Positions 51,126-60,533 of a stretch of 64,000 bases of DNA are shown one piece after another. The notes under the pieces are model-generated. The model ran no database searches. It was not told the origin of the DNA and saw only the letters and a list, made by a program, of their open reading frames with translations. Within the stretch, counting starts at the first letter, position 1. The number at the start of each line of letters is the position of its first letter. The stretch covers positions 1,178,001 to 1,242,000 of the forward strand of contig CAWHVF010000005.1 of NCBI GenBank assembly GCA_963832785.1, given 5' to 3'. The position numbers were made by a program, and so were the translations under genes. The DNA is from CAWBRT01 sp963832785 (GTDB lineage Bacteria; Acidobacteriota; Terriglobia; Terriglobales; Acidobacteriaceae).

Positions 51126-53543
51126 TCAATTCCTCAGCGGCTTCCCGGTCTTGAGCAGGTGGGCTATGCGCTCCCGCGTTTTCGGCTCGCCGCAGAGTGA
51201 CTTGAAGGCTTCACGTTCCAGATCGAGGATGTGCTGCTCGCTCACCGGCGTGCCCGAGGTCAGGTTGCCGCCGCACAGCACCTCGGCGATCTTGATGCCG
51301 ACCTTCTGATCGTGGTCACTGATGTAATCGCCCTGGCGCATGACGTGTACTCCAAGCTTCAGCAAGGCCAGCACGTTTTCGCCGGGCGCGGGGATGTCAT
51401 TGCGGAGGCGTGGCGGGCGGTAACCGACGCGCGCCAGTTCCAGGGCGCGTGCCTTGGCATCGGCCAACAGGCGCTCGCGGTTCATGGTGACCTGGTCGCC
51501 CGGCGACAGGAAGCCGTAGCCACGCGCCTCTTCGGCCGAGGTAGATACCTTCGCCAGGCCGACGGTTTCAAATGTCTTTTTCAGGGCCTCGACGCACTCG
51601 ACCGACTGGCCGCGTCCGCCCGGGTTTACGGCCTCGGCGCTGTCCAGCGCCCGCAGCAGCATTTCTTTGAGCCCACCGCCGGCGGGAAGCAGGCCGGCGC
51701 CGGCCTCCACCAGTCCCATGTATAGCTCGGCGTGCGGCTGGCGGGCGGCGCCGTGCAGCGCGATCTCGCAGCCGCCGCCCAGCGTCATGCCGAAGGGCGC
51801 CACCACCACCGGCTTGGAGGAAAACTTCACCGCCTGCGACATGCGCTGAAATTGGCGAATCATCAGGTCAATCTCGTCCCACTCCTCTTCCTGAATGGCC
51901 ATCAACAACATCATCAAATTGGCGCCGGCGCAGAAGTGGGGCGCATCGTTGGTAATGACGAAGGCCTCGAAGCCGCCACCGATGCCGTTGCTCATGGCCT
52001 GCGTGACCATCGTCATGATGTCGCCGCCGATGACGTTCATCTTGGTATGGAACTCCAGGCAGCCAACGCCGTCGCCCAGATCGACCAGCGACGCTCCAGG
52101 GTTCTGCTTCACTACGCCGTTGATCTTCTTGGCCAGCCGCACCGAGCCCGCGCCCGGTCGCAGCGGTACGTCGAGGTAGCCGCCGCTCCTCACGTCAAAA
52201 TAAGCGCACGCCGAGGCGGCGCGCGGCTGCTCCCGATACCAGGAGCGCTGGCCCGAAACCAGCAGCTTTTCGGCATTGGACGAGACCGGCCGACCCTCCT
52301 TTTTCATGCGGGCGACGGTCGGCTCCAGACCGGCGGCGTCCCAAAGTTCGAATGGCCCCAGCTCCCAGTTGAAGCCGAGACGCATGGCCTCGTCGATGGC
52401 GACGATGGAATCGGAAATTTCGCCGATGCGGTTGGCCGAGTAGCTCCACAGCTCGCTCAGCGCCGACCACAGGAACTGTCCGGCGCGGTCCAGCTTGTTG
52501 CCGTTGCTGTGCTCGCCAAGGCCCAGCAGCAGGCGCACGCGCTGGCGCGTATCTTCAACCTGTTTCGCCATCTCCAGGGCGGGAAACTTCGCCTTCTGCC
52601 GCGGGCGATACTCCAAGCTCTTCCAGTCGAGGGCGAGAATCTCGTCGCCTTCGCTGCCCTTGATCTTTTTGTAGAAGCCTCCACCGGTCTTGTCGCCCAG
52701 CCATTTGCGCTCCAGCATCTGGCGGAAGAAGCCGGGCAGGCCGAGATCGCCGCGCTCGTCGCGGTCGGCGGCGACCAGGTTGTCCACCACGTGGCCTAGC
52801 ACGTCGAGCCCGATCATGTCGATGGTGCGGAAGGTGGCCGACTTAGGCCAACCCACCACGCTGCCGGTGAGCGCATCCACTTCTTCGATGCTCATCTCCA
52901 TCTGCTGCATCAGGCGAATGCTGTTGAGCACCGAAAAGGTGCCGATGCGGTTGGCGATAAAGTTGGGGGTGTCCTTAGCGAATACCGTGCCCTTGCCGAG
53001 CCGCACTTCGCCGAAATGGGCGATGGCGGCCACGGCTTCCGGGCTGCTCTCCGGCGTGGGGATGATTTCCAGCAGGCGCATATAGCGCGGCGGGTTGAAG
53101 AAATGCGTGCCGAACCAGTGCCGGCGAAAATCCTCGCTGAACCCTTCGGCGATGTGCGCCACCGGCAGCCCGCTGGTGTTGGTGGTAACGATCGTTCCCG
53201 GACGGCGCACCGCCTCCACTTTCTTCAGCAGGGCACGCTTGATCTCCAGGTCTTCGACTACCGCCTCGATCACCCAGTCGGACTGGGCCACCACTCCCAG
53301 GTCGTCCTCGAAGTTGCCCACAGTGACCAGGTTGGCTAGGGAGGGAATAGCAAAGGCCGCCGGCTTGGCTTTGCGGACGGCGTCCAAGCCGGCCATGGCA
53401 ATGCGGTTGCGACCCTCGGCGGCGGCGCCGGGCGGCACCACGTCGAGCAGAAATGACTTTACTCCGGCATTGGCCAGGTGCGCGGCAATGCGAGCGCCCA
53501 TCGTCCCGGCACCCAGGATGGTTACTTTCTCTATATGCTTCAT
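51126..53543 (-). CDS. fadN: 3-Hydroxyacyl-CoA dehydrogenase/enoyl-CoA hydratase (FadN-type)
   Basis: 805 residues. The hydroxyacyl-CoA dehydrogenase comes first (NAD site TILGAGTMGARIAAHLANAG at 9-28; HFFNPPRYMRLLEII in the middle), and a crotonase-fold hydratase follows (about 470-700; APHFCAGANL, MTLGGGCEIALHGAAR, GLVEAGAGLLPAGGG). This order, opposite to E. coli FadB, is that of Bacillus FadN. It does the hydration and oxidation steps of beta-oxidation. First gene of fadN-fadA-fadE. Confidence 0.95.
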   Translation of the reverse strand: MKHIEKVTILGAGTMGARIAAHLANAGVKSFLLDVVPPGAAAEGRNRIAMAGLDAVRKAKPAAFAIPSLANLVTVGNFEDDLGVVAQSDWVIEAVVEDLEIKRALLKKVEAVRRPGTIVTTNTSGLPVAHIAEGFSEDFRRHWFGTHFFNPPRYMRLLEIIPTPESSPEAVAAIAHFGEVRLGKGTVFAKDTPNFIANRIGTFSVLNSIRLMQQMEMSIEEVDALTGSVVGWPKSATFRTIDMIGLDVLGHVVDNLVAADRDERGDLGLPGFFRQMLERKWLGDKTGGGFYKKIKGSEGDEILALDWKSLEYRPRQKAKFPALEMAKQVEDTRQRVRLLLGLGEHSNGNKLDRAGQFLWSALSELWSYSANRIGEISDSIVAIDEAMRLGFNWELGPFELWDAAGLEPTVARMKKEGRPVSSNAEKLLVSGQRSWYREQPRAASACAYFDVRSGGYLDVPLRPGAGSVRLAKKINGVVKQNPGASLVDLGDGVGCLEFHTKMNVIGGDIMTMVTQAMSNGIGGGFEAFVITNDAPHFCAGANLMMLLMAIQEEEWDEIDLMIRQFQRMSQAVKFSSKPVVVAPFGMTLGGGCEIALHGAARQPHAELYMGLVEAGAGLLPAGGGLKEMLLRALDSAEAVNPGGRGQSVECVEALKKTFETVGLAKVSTSAEEARGYGFLSPGDQVTMNRERLLADAKARALELARVGYRPPRLRNDIPAPGENVLALLKLGVHVMRQGDYISDHDQKVGIKIAEVLCGGNLTSGTPVSEQHILDLEREAFKSLCGEPKTRERIAHLLKTGKPLRN

Positions 53544-53616
53544 GAAATCAGGCTTCGCTCCAGAGCGGCAGCAGGTCTCAATGAGCGGTTAGATGCAGCG
53601 AGGGTTGCCGCCGTCG

Positions 53617-53633
53617 ATTTTGCAATGCAAAAT
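53617..53633. promoter_or_regulatory. Palindromic operator candidate upstream of fadN
   Basis: ATTTTGCA-A-TGCAAAAT is a perfect 17-bp palindrome about 75 bases before the fadN start and just inside the IS insertion point. Its core TTGCAATGCAA is identical to that of the phasin operator at 41492-41508. Confidence 0.5.
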
Positions 53634-53665
53634 TTTTCGCCGGCGGATTATGCCTAATTGCCTAG

Positions 53666-54952
53666 CAGGCTGCTGAAAAAGCTGCTAATCCGCAATGAAC
53701 TCTGTCCCAGTTTGCCTTCGAGTTTGTTGGGATAGGGTTTGTTTTCGCTCATGTCTGCTGGCCGGTGAACTTCTTTACCCGCTAGCAGACACACTTCGGC
53801 CTTGAACTACGCCGGTTGAACGGACAGGTTCCGCAGGCGCACCAGATTGTAAGCCGCGCATGCAAAGGTGAACACCCAGTCCACCTTGTACAGCCCACGA
53901 TGCCGAACTTTGCGCAGCAGGGCTATCGTCTTTAGCCATCCGAAGCATTCTTCGATCCGCTTCCGCTTCTTTTGACTGAGGCGATAGCTTTCATGTCGCG
54001 TCGTTCGCTGGTCGATGGCACTGCCGCCACGCCGTTTGTCATTCCGCGCGACATGCGGTGTTACCTGCATGTGTCGGCACTCGGCCACGAAGTTCGCCGT
54101 GTCAAAGCCCTTGTCCCCGCCCACCGTCAATCGTTGTTGGCCCGGAATCTGCTCCAGCATGAGCAGCGCCGCATCGCGCTCGGCCGTCCCGTTGGCCTCC
54201 CACGCCATGGCATTCACGATCAACCCGTTGCGATTCTCCACCAGCAGATTGCCACTGTAGCTCAACTTGGCCTCTTTGCCATCGCCCTTGCGCGCCAGCT
54301 TCGCCTCCGCATCGGTCGTCGATTCATGCGTCCGGTTCGACCGCTGCTCGCCATGAAAGTTCACCGTCGGATTGCCGGGATCGTCATCGCTCGGCGGCGG
54401 GTTCTTTCCGTCCTTCCGCTGATAACTCTTGATCCCCGCCCACGCTTCCAGCAAGGTACCGTCTACGGTGAAGTGCTCATCCGAGGTCAAGCCTTTCGTC
54501 CGCGCCTGCGCCACTACTTGTGCCAGAAACAGTTTGGCAACCTCCGCCTCCAGTAGTCGGTCCCGGTTCTTGGTGAAGGTGGTCGCATCCCACACCTCTT
54601 CATCCAAGTTCAGTCCCACAAACCAGCGGAACAACATGCTGTAGTCGATCTCTTCCATCAGCAGACGCTCACTACGAACCGAGTACAGCATCTGCAACAA
54701 CTGCGCCCGCAGCAGCTTTTCCGGCGCAATCGACGGGCGGCCCTCGCTGGCATACATGCGGTCGAACTGTGGCGACAGCGTGCCGAGGACTTCGTCGACC
54801 ATAGTGCGGATGGCGCGCAGCGGATGATCCCTCCGCACTCGCGTCTCCGGTGACAAATAACTGAACATCTGGCTCTGCTGATGATCCGTGCCTCGCATAC
54901 CTTCTCGTAACATGTCCGTCCTGTGGATTACGAGTGGGTTTTCAGCAGCCTG
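53666..54952 (-). mobile_element. Insertion sequence, IS5-like family, apparently intact
   Basis: The 1287-bp element is bounded by terminal inverted repeats CAGGCTGCTGAAAA (left 53666-53679, right complement 54939-54952) and flanked on both sides by CTAG (53662-53665 and 54953-54956), the 4-bp YTAR target duplication of the IS5 subgroup. It contains one full transposase gene. Perfect ends, duplication and open frame all speak for recent insertion. Confidence 0.88.
53807..54913 (-). CDS. IS5-family transposase (DDE)
   Basis: 368 residues, full-length. The N-terminal DUF772-like domain is visible as FSYLSPETRVRRDHPLRAIR and SERLLMEEIDYSMLFRWFVG. The catalytic Asp residues fit FTVDGTLLEAWA and VGGDKGFDTANFV, and the C-terminal Glu lies in RKRIEECFGWLKTIALLRK. 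No frameshift or stop, so the element may be active. Confidence 0.95.
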   Translation of the reverse strand: MLREGMRGTDHQQSQMFSYLSPETRVRRDHPLRAIRTMVDEVLGTLSPQFDRMYASEGRPSIAPEKLLRAQLLQMLYSVRSERLLMEEIDYSMLFRWFVGLNLDEEVWDATTFTKNRDRLLEAEVAKLFLAQVVAQARTKGLTSDEHFTVDGTLLEAWAGIKSYQRKDGKNPPPSDDDPGNPTVNFHGEQRSNRTHESTTDAEAKLARKGDGKEAKLSYSGNLLVENRNGLIVNAMAWEANGTAERDAALLMLEQIPGQQRLTVGGDKGFDTANFVAECRHMQVTPHVARNDKRRGGSAIDQRTTRHESYRLSQKKRKRIEECFGWLKTIALLRKVRHRGLYKVDWVFTFACAAYNLVRLRNLSVQPA

Positions 54953-55029
54953 CTAGGGCCAAAAGGACTTGCAGCGATGTTAAGTTGTACCTGAAAGCTG
55001 CAAGTCGCAAGCGTCGGGCATTCACCTCC

Positions 55030-55193
55030 AGACGATTACGCCGATCCGTTTGGAAATAGTGGCGGCTGAACTCGACGCGGCTTCCAGCACCGGCCAGCCG
55101 CGCCCGCAGCTCCGTCTCGGTGTAGGCGCGGCGAACTGAGACCATGCTGTCCCGCCACGCCATGCGGCTGCGAAAAATTGGGCTGGAGGCCAC
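55030..55193 (-). pseudogene. C-terminal fragment of a SAM-dependent methyltransferase
   Basis: The minus strand reads RMAWRDSMVSVRRAYTETEL and VEFSRHYF, the end of UbiE-like methyltransferases that normally finishes ...YFxRIGVIVWR. The expected GVIVWR and stop are present but shifted out of frame (RIGVIVWR* is read in another frame around 55030-55050). The N-terminal Rossmann part is absent. A relic to the right of the IS. Confidence 0.5.
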
Positions 55194-55766
55194 TAGCGCC
55201 CAATGTAGCCAGATGCCTGAGCAGGAACTGCTTGCCGTTAACGCTAGTCTTCCCTGTCATCTGGGAAAAGGCTCTGTTTGAAGAGAGCTTTGGCGAATGC
55301 TGTGCCCTTTGCGTGTGCCAGTCTGTTGTCTTTCACCAGTTCCACAGCTCATGCACAGCCGGCGCGGAGACCACTTTGCTCCAGAGTGGAAATTGCTGCT
55401 GGAAGTTAGCCTATAACCGCGAAACCTTGAAAAAGTCCGCCTAGCAGAGAGCCTACCCTTCCCGGCGCGTTAGGCTGTCTCTCCCCCACATGGAGATAGC
55501 AGAAGCTGCTGGTATCAAGCGTAAGCAGAGACCGCTTTCGTGGCCGGGGGGCCGCGTTGGTTATTTGCGCAATTGATTTTTTGCGACGCAGCAACCGATC
55601 TATTGCTTGTGCAATCTAAATCGCTCAACGGGAATCTACGCCGGGCCAATTATATAGGCTCGGGTAACCTGCTTTCTCACTGGTTCCTAAACCAGCGGGC
55701 TAGTTTTGCAAAGGATCCAGTACGAACCCGCCCGGCCATTACATTCGTGCTGCCGAGTGGGCACAA
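55194..55766. other. Non-coding stretch upstream of isocitrate lyase
   Basis: About 570 bases without a supported gene; short ORFs on both strands lack recognisable content. The last 200 bases are richer in A+T (55560-55690) and probably hold the aceA promoter. I see no terminator or clear operator. Confidence 0.4.
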
Positions 55767-57089
55767 ATGAGGATAATCACTGTGAGCGGAAGTAGAAACG
55801 ACATCACCAAAACCTGGCAAACCGATCCCCGCTGGAGCGGCATTCAGCGCCCCTATACTGAACAGGACGTGCACCGGCTGCGTGGCACAGTTCAGATCGA
55901 GCACACGCTGGCAAAGCTGGGAGCCGAAAGGCTTTGGCATCTGCTGAACCATGAGGATTATCTGCCAACCCTGGGCGCCATGACTGGCAATCAGGCAATC
56001 GAGATGGTCCATGCCGGGCTGAAGGCGATCTATGTCAGCGGCTGGCAGGTCGCCGGCGACGCCAACTCAGCCGGGCAAGTTTACCCGGACCAGAGCCTCT
56101 ACCCAGTCGATAGCGTGCCGGCTATGGTGAGGCGCATCAATAACGCGCTGATGAGGGCCGACCAGATACATCACTCCGAGGGCAAGAACGGTGTCTACTG
56201 GTTTGCGCCGTTGGTAGCCGATGCAGAAGCGGGCTTCGGTGGACCGCTGAATGCCTTCGAGCTGATGAAGGCCATGATCGAGGCTGGGGCAGCGGGAGTT
56301 CACTTTGAGGACCAGCTTTCCTCGGCCAAAAAGTGTGGCCACCTGGGTGGCAAGGTGCTGGTACCCACTGTCGAGGCCGTGCAGAAGCTGATTGCCGCGC
56401 GTCTGGCAGCTGACGTCATGGGCGTGCCAACACTGGTGCTGGCACGCACCGATGCCAATGCAGCCAGCTTGCTAACCAGCGACATCGACCCGCGCGACCG
56501 CGAGTTCCTGACCGGCGAGCCACGCACAGCCGAAGGCTTTTATCGCGTTCGCAATGGCCTGGATTCGGCTATTGCACGCGGTCTGGCCTATGCTCCCTAT
56601 GCCGACCTGATCTGGTGCGAGACGGCGGAGCCCAACCTGGATGAGGCCCGGCGCTTTGCCGAGGCCATACGTGCCCGCTTCCCGGGCAAAATGCTGGCCT
56701 ACAACTGCTCGCCATCGTTCAACTGGAAGAAAAAGCTGGACGATGCCGGCATCGCCAAGTTCCAACGCGAGCTGGGCGCCATGGGCTACAAGTTCCAGTT
56801 CATTACCCTGGCCGGTTGGCACGCCGTCAATCTCAGCATGTTCGAATTGGCGCGGGCCTACAAGCAGGAGGGCATGACCGCCTACTCGCGCCTGCAGGAA
56901 CAGGAGTTCAGCAGTGAGCGTCAGCACGGCTACGCCGCCGTCAAGCATCAGCGCTTCGTCGGCACCGGCTATTTTGACGAGGTGGTGCAGGTGATCACCG
57001 GCGGAGCCTCTTCGAACATTGCCCTGAAGGGTTCTACCGAAGCGGAGCAGTTTACGCAGGATGACTACCAAGACCAGGCGGCCGCCTAG
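55767..57089 (+). CDS. aceA: Isocitrate lyase
   Basis: 440 residues, the length of the prokaryotic class. The catalytic signature is KKCGH (about 188-192) in HFEDQLSSAKKCGHLGGK, with GVYWFAPLVADAEAGFGG and TLVLARTDANAA before and after, and YNCSPSFNWKK near residue 312. It splits isocitrate into glyoxylate and succinate so that acetyl-CoA from fat or ketone bodies can feed biosynthesis. The nominal ATG lacks a ribosome-binding site; a GTG at 55782 has GAGGA 7 bases upstream and may be the real start. No malate synthase is seen in the window. Confidence 0.96.
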   Translation: MRIITVSGSRNDITKTWQTDPRWSGIQRPYTEQDVHRLRGTVQIEHTLAKLGAERLWHLLNHEDYLPTLGAMTGNQAIEMVHAGLKAIYVSGWQVAGDANSAGQVYPDQSLYPVDSVPAMVRRINNALMRADQIHHSEGKNGVYWFAPLVADAEAGFGGPLNAFELMKAMIEAGAAGVHFEDQLSSAKKCGHLGGKVLVPTVEAVQKLIAARLAADVMGVPTLVLARTDANAASLLTSDIDPRDREFLTGEPRTAEGFYRVRNGLDSAIARGLAYAPYADLIWCETAEPNLDEARRFAEAIRARFPGKMLAYNCSPSFNWKKKLDDAGIAKFQRELGAMGYKFQFITLAGWHAVNLSMFELARAYKQEGMTAYSRLQEQEFSSERQHGYAAVKHQRFVGTGYFDEVVQVITGGASSNIALKGSTEAEQFTQDDYQDQAAA

Positions 57090-57400
57090 CCGCGAACGCA
57101 GCCTTGGTCTCCAGATCGGGTCCCTTCTTTAACGCACATCGCAACTAGAGGAATCTCCTGCATTGCGAACAGCAGCGAGTTCCCGACCAATGCCGGCACT
57201 TGACATCCAAATTGTTTGAGTTACTCTGCAAGTTGGCGCGAGAGGCAGGAGCTTGCGCAACCGCCGCTGCAACAAGCGATCAGATCACGTCTCAAGCCTT
57301 ATGATTGCTGGTCGTACTGCCATGCCCGGAAAAGCAAAAACGCACGCGGTGTTGGTGGAGGAGCTCAAGATAAGCTTCGAAGAGTTCAGCCCGCAATTCC
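57090..57400. other. Gap between aceA and the dctA remnant
   Basis: No intact gene. A short open frame (about 57253-57405, +) gives GKAKTHAVLVEELKISFEEF, which I cannot place; it joins the dctA remnant out of frame and may be a different gene fragment fused by a deletion. Confidence 0.3.
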
Positions 57401-57766
57401 GCGCGGCCGCTCACGATAGCGACTGTTTTTGTCGCACAGGTTTCGGGAATTCATCTCCCGTTTTCGACCCAGCTGGTCATCCTGTTGACGCTGATGCTGT
57501 CGAGCAAGGGCATGGCGGCAATTCCGCGCGCCACGCTGGTCATCATTCTAGGCACTTTGGCTCAATTCGGACTGCCGGTCGAGCCTATCTTCATTGTCCT
57601 CGGAATTGACGAGGTTATGGATATGGCGCGCACGGGAGTGAACATCGTAGGCAACTGCCTGGCTACCATCGTGGTGGCTAAAATGGAAGGCGAGTTCCAA
57701 CTGAGACCGGAAGAAGAACCAATTACAGAACAGCCCGTAGTAGCGGCAGCCGCCGCGAGTTCTTGA
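57401..57766 (+). pseudogene. C-terminal remnant of a dicarboxylate:cation symporter (DctA/GltP family)
   Basis: Reading from about 57410, the frame gives IATVFVAQVSGIHLPFSTQL, LSSKGMAAIPRA and GIDEVMDMARTGVNIVGNCL, the last two re-entrant/transmembrane parts of DctA-type symporters (about 118 of 430 residues). The upstream three quarters are missing and no start codon with a ribosome-binding site is seen, so this is a truncated gene. The tail ends in an Ala-rich stretch. Confidence 0.75.
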
Positions 57767-57927
57767 AAGTAGCGGGCCTGACGAAATTGAGTGTTCGAAG
57801 AATATCGCCGTGTCTGCGGTGATCGTCGCGCTTCCGCTTCAGCAAATGGAAGCCTCATTCGAGGCGGCGACCCAGTCCGTGTTGCCGAGTTGGAGTTTAG
57901 GCACCCGCAGAAAAGGAGTGTTTCATA

Positions 57928-59295
57928 ATGAAAGCGACGGCCGTACTTACTGAGAAAAGTCGCAGTCATATATTGCATCGTCCCGGAGTGAGCACACTCC
58001 CGTTCGCTGTCGGTGGCGAAGGTTGTTACTTAATCGATGCCGCGGGAAAGCGTTATCTTGATGCTTCTGGTGGCGCGGCAGTCTCGTGCCTGGGACATGG
58101 GCACCCGCGAGTAATTGCGGCCATGCATGAGCAGATCGACCGCCTTGTCTACGCCCACAGCTCATTTTTTGCCAGCGAGCCAACCGAATTGCTGGCCGAC
58201 CTGCTGATCGAGGATGCGCCTCCGGGAATAGAAAAGGTCTACTTTGTCTCCGGGGGCTCGGAGGCAATGGAGGCCGCCTTAAAGCTCGCGCGGCAGTACT
58301 TTGTCGAAATTGGCCAGCCGCGGCGGCGCCATTTCATTGCCCGGCGTCAGAGTTACCACGGCAATACGCTGGGAGCACTCGCCGTGGGCGGCAATATGTG
58401 GCGGCGGCAAGCTTTCGCGCCCATATTAATTGAGGCACACCATATTTCCCCGTGCTACGCCTATCGCGGCCGGCGCGATGGCGAAACAGATATCGCGTAT
58501 GGCCGGCGAGTAGCCGACGAGCTTGAGGCTAAGTTGATCGAACTCGGCCCAGAGACGGTAATCGCCTTTGTCGCCGAGCCGGTAGTCGGTGCCACGCTCG
58601 GGGCGGTTCCAGCGGTTACCGGGTACTTTAAGCGGATTCGCGAGATTTGTGACCGCTACGGCGTGCTGCTGATCCTGGACGAGGTCATGTGCGGCATAGG
58701 GCGCACTGGAACTTTGCACGCCTGCACCCAGGATGACGTCAGGCCGGACATAATGATCATTGCCAAAGGACTGGGCGGTGGGTATCAGCCCATTGGGGCC
58801 ATGCTGGCGAGCAAGACAATTGCCGAAGCACTTGGGGCTGGTTCCGGCGCTTTCCAGCACGGGCACACCTACATCGGCCACGCTACGGCCTGTGCCGCCG
58901 CGCTGGCGGTGCAGCGCACGATTCGTGAAGAGCGTTTGCTGGATGCGGTGCAGGCACGCGGAAAGGAACTTGCCTCGGCCCTGATCAATCGTCTTGGCAA
59001 CCATCCGCGTGTGGGCGATATTCGCGGCCGCGGGCTGTTCTGGGGCATTGAACTGGTTCTTGACCGCGCCAGCAAGGCGACGTTTGATCCCGCGCTCAAG
59101 ATGCACGCCCGGGTCAAAAAGGAGGCCATGGCGCGCGGGCTTTGCTGTTATCCGATGGGAGGAACCGTCGACGGCCGTCACGGTGACCATGTTCTGCTCG
59201 CCCCGCCGTTCATCATCACCACGGCCCAGATTGATGAAATCGGCGACAAGATCTCAGGCGCGATCGAGGCGGCGATCAAGTCGACTACGAGTTAG
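57928..59295 (+). CDS. Class III aminotransferase (PLP)
   Basis: 455 residues of fold type I. PLP-binding Lys is in IIAKGLGGGYQPIGAM (about 280), preceded by ILDEVMCGIGRTG; the N-terminal DASGGAAVSCLGHGHP and FVSGGSEAMEAALKLARQY are typical of omega-amino-acid transaminases. A strong AAAGGAG site precedes the ATG. The next gene on the same strand is a beta-keto-acid cleavage enzyme, so the pair may degrade an amino acid whose deaminated product is a beta-keto acid. Confidence 0.9.
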   Translation: MKATAVLTEKSRSHILHRPGVSTLPFAVGGEGCYLIDAAGKRYLDASGGAAVSCLGHGHPRVIAAMHEQIDRLVYAHSSFFASEPTELLADLLIEDAPPGIEKVYFVSGGSEAMEAALKLARQYFVEIGQPRRRHFIARRQSYHGNTLGALAVGGNMWRRQAFAPILIEAHHISPCYAYRGRRDGETDIAYGRRVADELEAKLIELGPETVIAFVAEPVVGATLGAVPAVTGYFKRIREICDRYGVLLILDEVMCGIGRTGTLHACTQDDVRPDIMIIAKGLGGGYQPIGAMLASKTIAEALGAGSGAFQHGHTYIGHATACAAALAVQRTIREERLLDAVQARGKELASALINRLGNHPRVGDIRGRGLFWGIELVLDRASKATFDPALKMHARVKKEAMARGLCCYPMGGTVDGRHGDHVLLAPPFIITTAQIDEIGDKISGAIEAAIKSTTS

Positions 59296-59582
59296 GGGTA
59301 GCTAGTGATGCCCGCGAAATTAACCTCCTTCGGAGGCGGTGAAGCATAATTGTCGCTTCGCGCGACAAAGTTGAACACAGCGGATAAAGCCGCGTTGTAT
59401 TTGGCTCCTGATTCTCGTACCTAAAAGGCGCGGGGTTCCGCTATGTGTGTGCGTTAGGAAAGGCGATTTGGGACAATCTTACGCAGCACTCAATAGAGCA
59501 GAACCAGAACTAAGGATAACTAGCTTTTGGCGGGAATTCTTTGCCTGTATGATCGACGGCGGATAGCCATGAGGTGAAGTAG

Positions 59583-60425
59583 ATGAACGACAAGATCATT
59601 CTTACTGTTGCTCCTACCGGGAACGTGCCCACTCGGGAGATGACTCCGCACGTCCCGATAACGCCCCAGGAAATTGCCGCGCAGATTTACGAATGCTGGA
59701 AAGAAGGCGCCGCTGTCGCCCACATCCACACACGCGACAAAGAAGGACGCCCCACTTCGGACGTGGAAGTGAACCGCGCCGTCCTGGCCGAGCTGGACAA
59801 GTATCCCGATTGCGACATCATTCGCCAGGTATCTACCGGCGGGCGCGCCGGCAAGAACTATCGCGAGCGCGGGCAGATGCTGTGTCTCCGCCCGGAGATG
59901 GCTAGCCTCTCGACCGGCTCATCCAATTTCCCCACCATGGCAAACTTCAACGATCCGGAAACAGTCTCCTACCTCGCCGGCGAAATGCGCAAATACAACA
60001 TCAAGCCGGAGATCGAGGTTTTCGATACCGCCATGCTTTGGAACGCATTCAAGTTGGCGGACAAGGGCGAACTATCCACTCCGCTGCATATCAACCTTGT
60101 GATGGGAGTTCCGGGCTCACAGCCGGCCTCGGAAAAGGCACTGTTCTATCTTTACGATCATCTGCCGAAGGATTGTACCTGGGGCGTAACCGTCATTGGC
60201 AAGGAACACGTAAAGTTATCGGTGATCGCCGTGGCGCTCGGCGGACAGGTTCGTGTCGGTATTGAGGACAACATCTTCCATAGCAAGGGAGTCCTCGCCA
60301 CCAATATAGGACTGTTTCGCCGCATGAAGCAGATCGCGCTGGCCGTGGGCCGCGAACCGGCTGCACCGGCGGAGGCCAGAAAGATTCTCGGCCTTGTGTC
60401 GCAAAACAAACGGTGCACGCCGTGA
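59583..60425 (+). CDS. Beta-keto acid cleavage enzyme (BKACE family, Kce-like)
   Basis: 280 residues, TIM-barrel BKACE (DUF849). The Zn-binding HIHTRD is at about 48-53 and the conserved VRVGIEDN at about 223-230; STGGRAGK and PEIEVFDT are also family features. Members condense a beta-keto acid with acetyl-CoA to give acetoacetate plus a CoA ester, as in lysine fermentation (Kce). The last about eight residues overlap a repeat that recurs at 62254, so the C-terminus may have been altered. Confidence 0.9.
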   Translation: MNDKIILTVAPTGNVPTREMTPHVPITPQEIAAQIYECWKEGAAVAHIHTRDKEGRPTSDVEVNRAVLAELDKYPDCDIIRQVSTGGRAGKNYRERGQMLCLRPEMASLSTGSSNFPTMANFNDPETVSYLAGEMRKYNIKPEIEVFDTAMLWNAFKLADKGELSTPLHINLVMGVPGSQPASEKALFYLYDHLPKDCTWGVTVIGKEHVKLSVIAVALGGQVRVGIEDNIFHSKGVLATNIGLFRRMKQIALAVGREPAAPAEARKILGLVSQNKRCTP

Positions 60426-60452
60426 TATGTGGGGTGAGGATGGCAACGGCGT
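60401..60452. repeat. Dispersed direct repeat, copy 1
   Basis: About 50 bases, from GCAAAACAAACGG through GGGGTGAGGATGGCAACGGC, aligned with 62254-62305 at roughly 80-85% identity. It overlaps the 3' end of the BKACE gene. Confidence 0.6.
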
Positions 60453-60533
60453 GACAGGAGGCCTTCATTCCGCCATTTTGGGGCGAGAGCTGCCAGAATG
60501 CGTTGCCGCGATTCTTCTCTCAATCGCGGCCAT

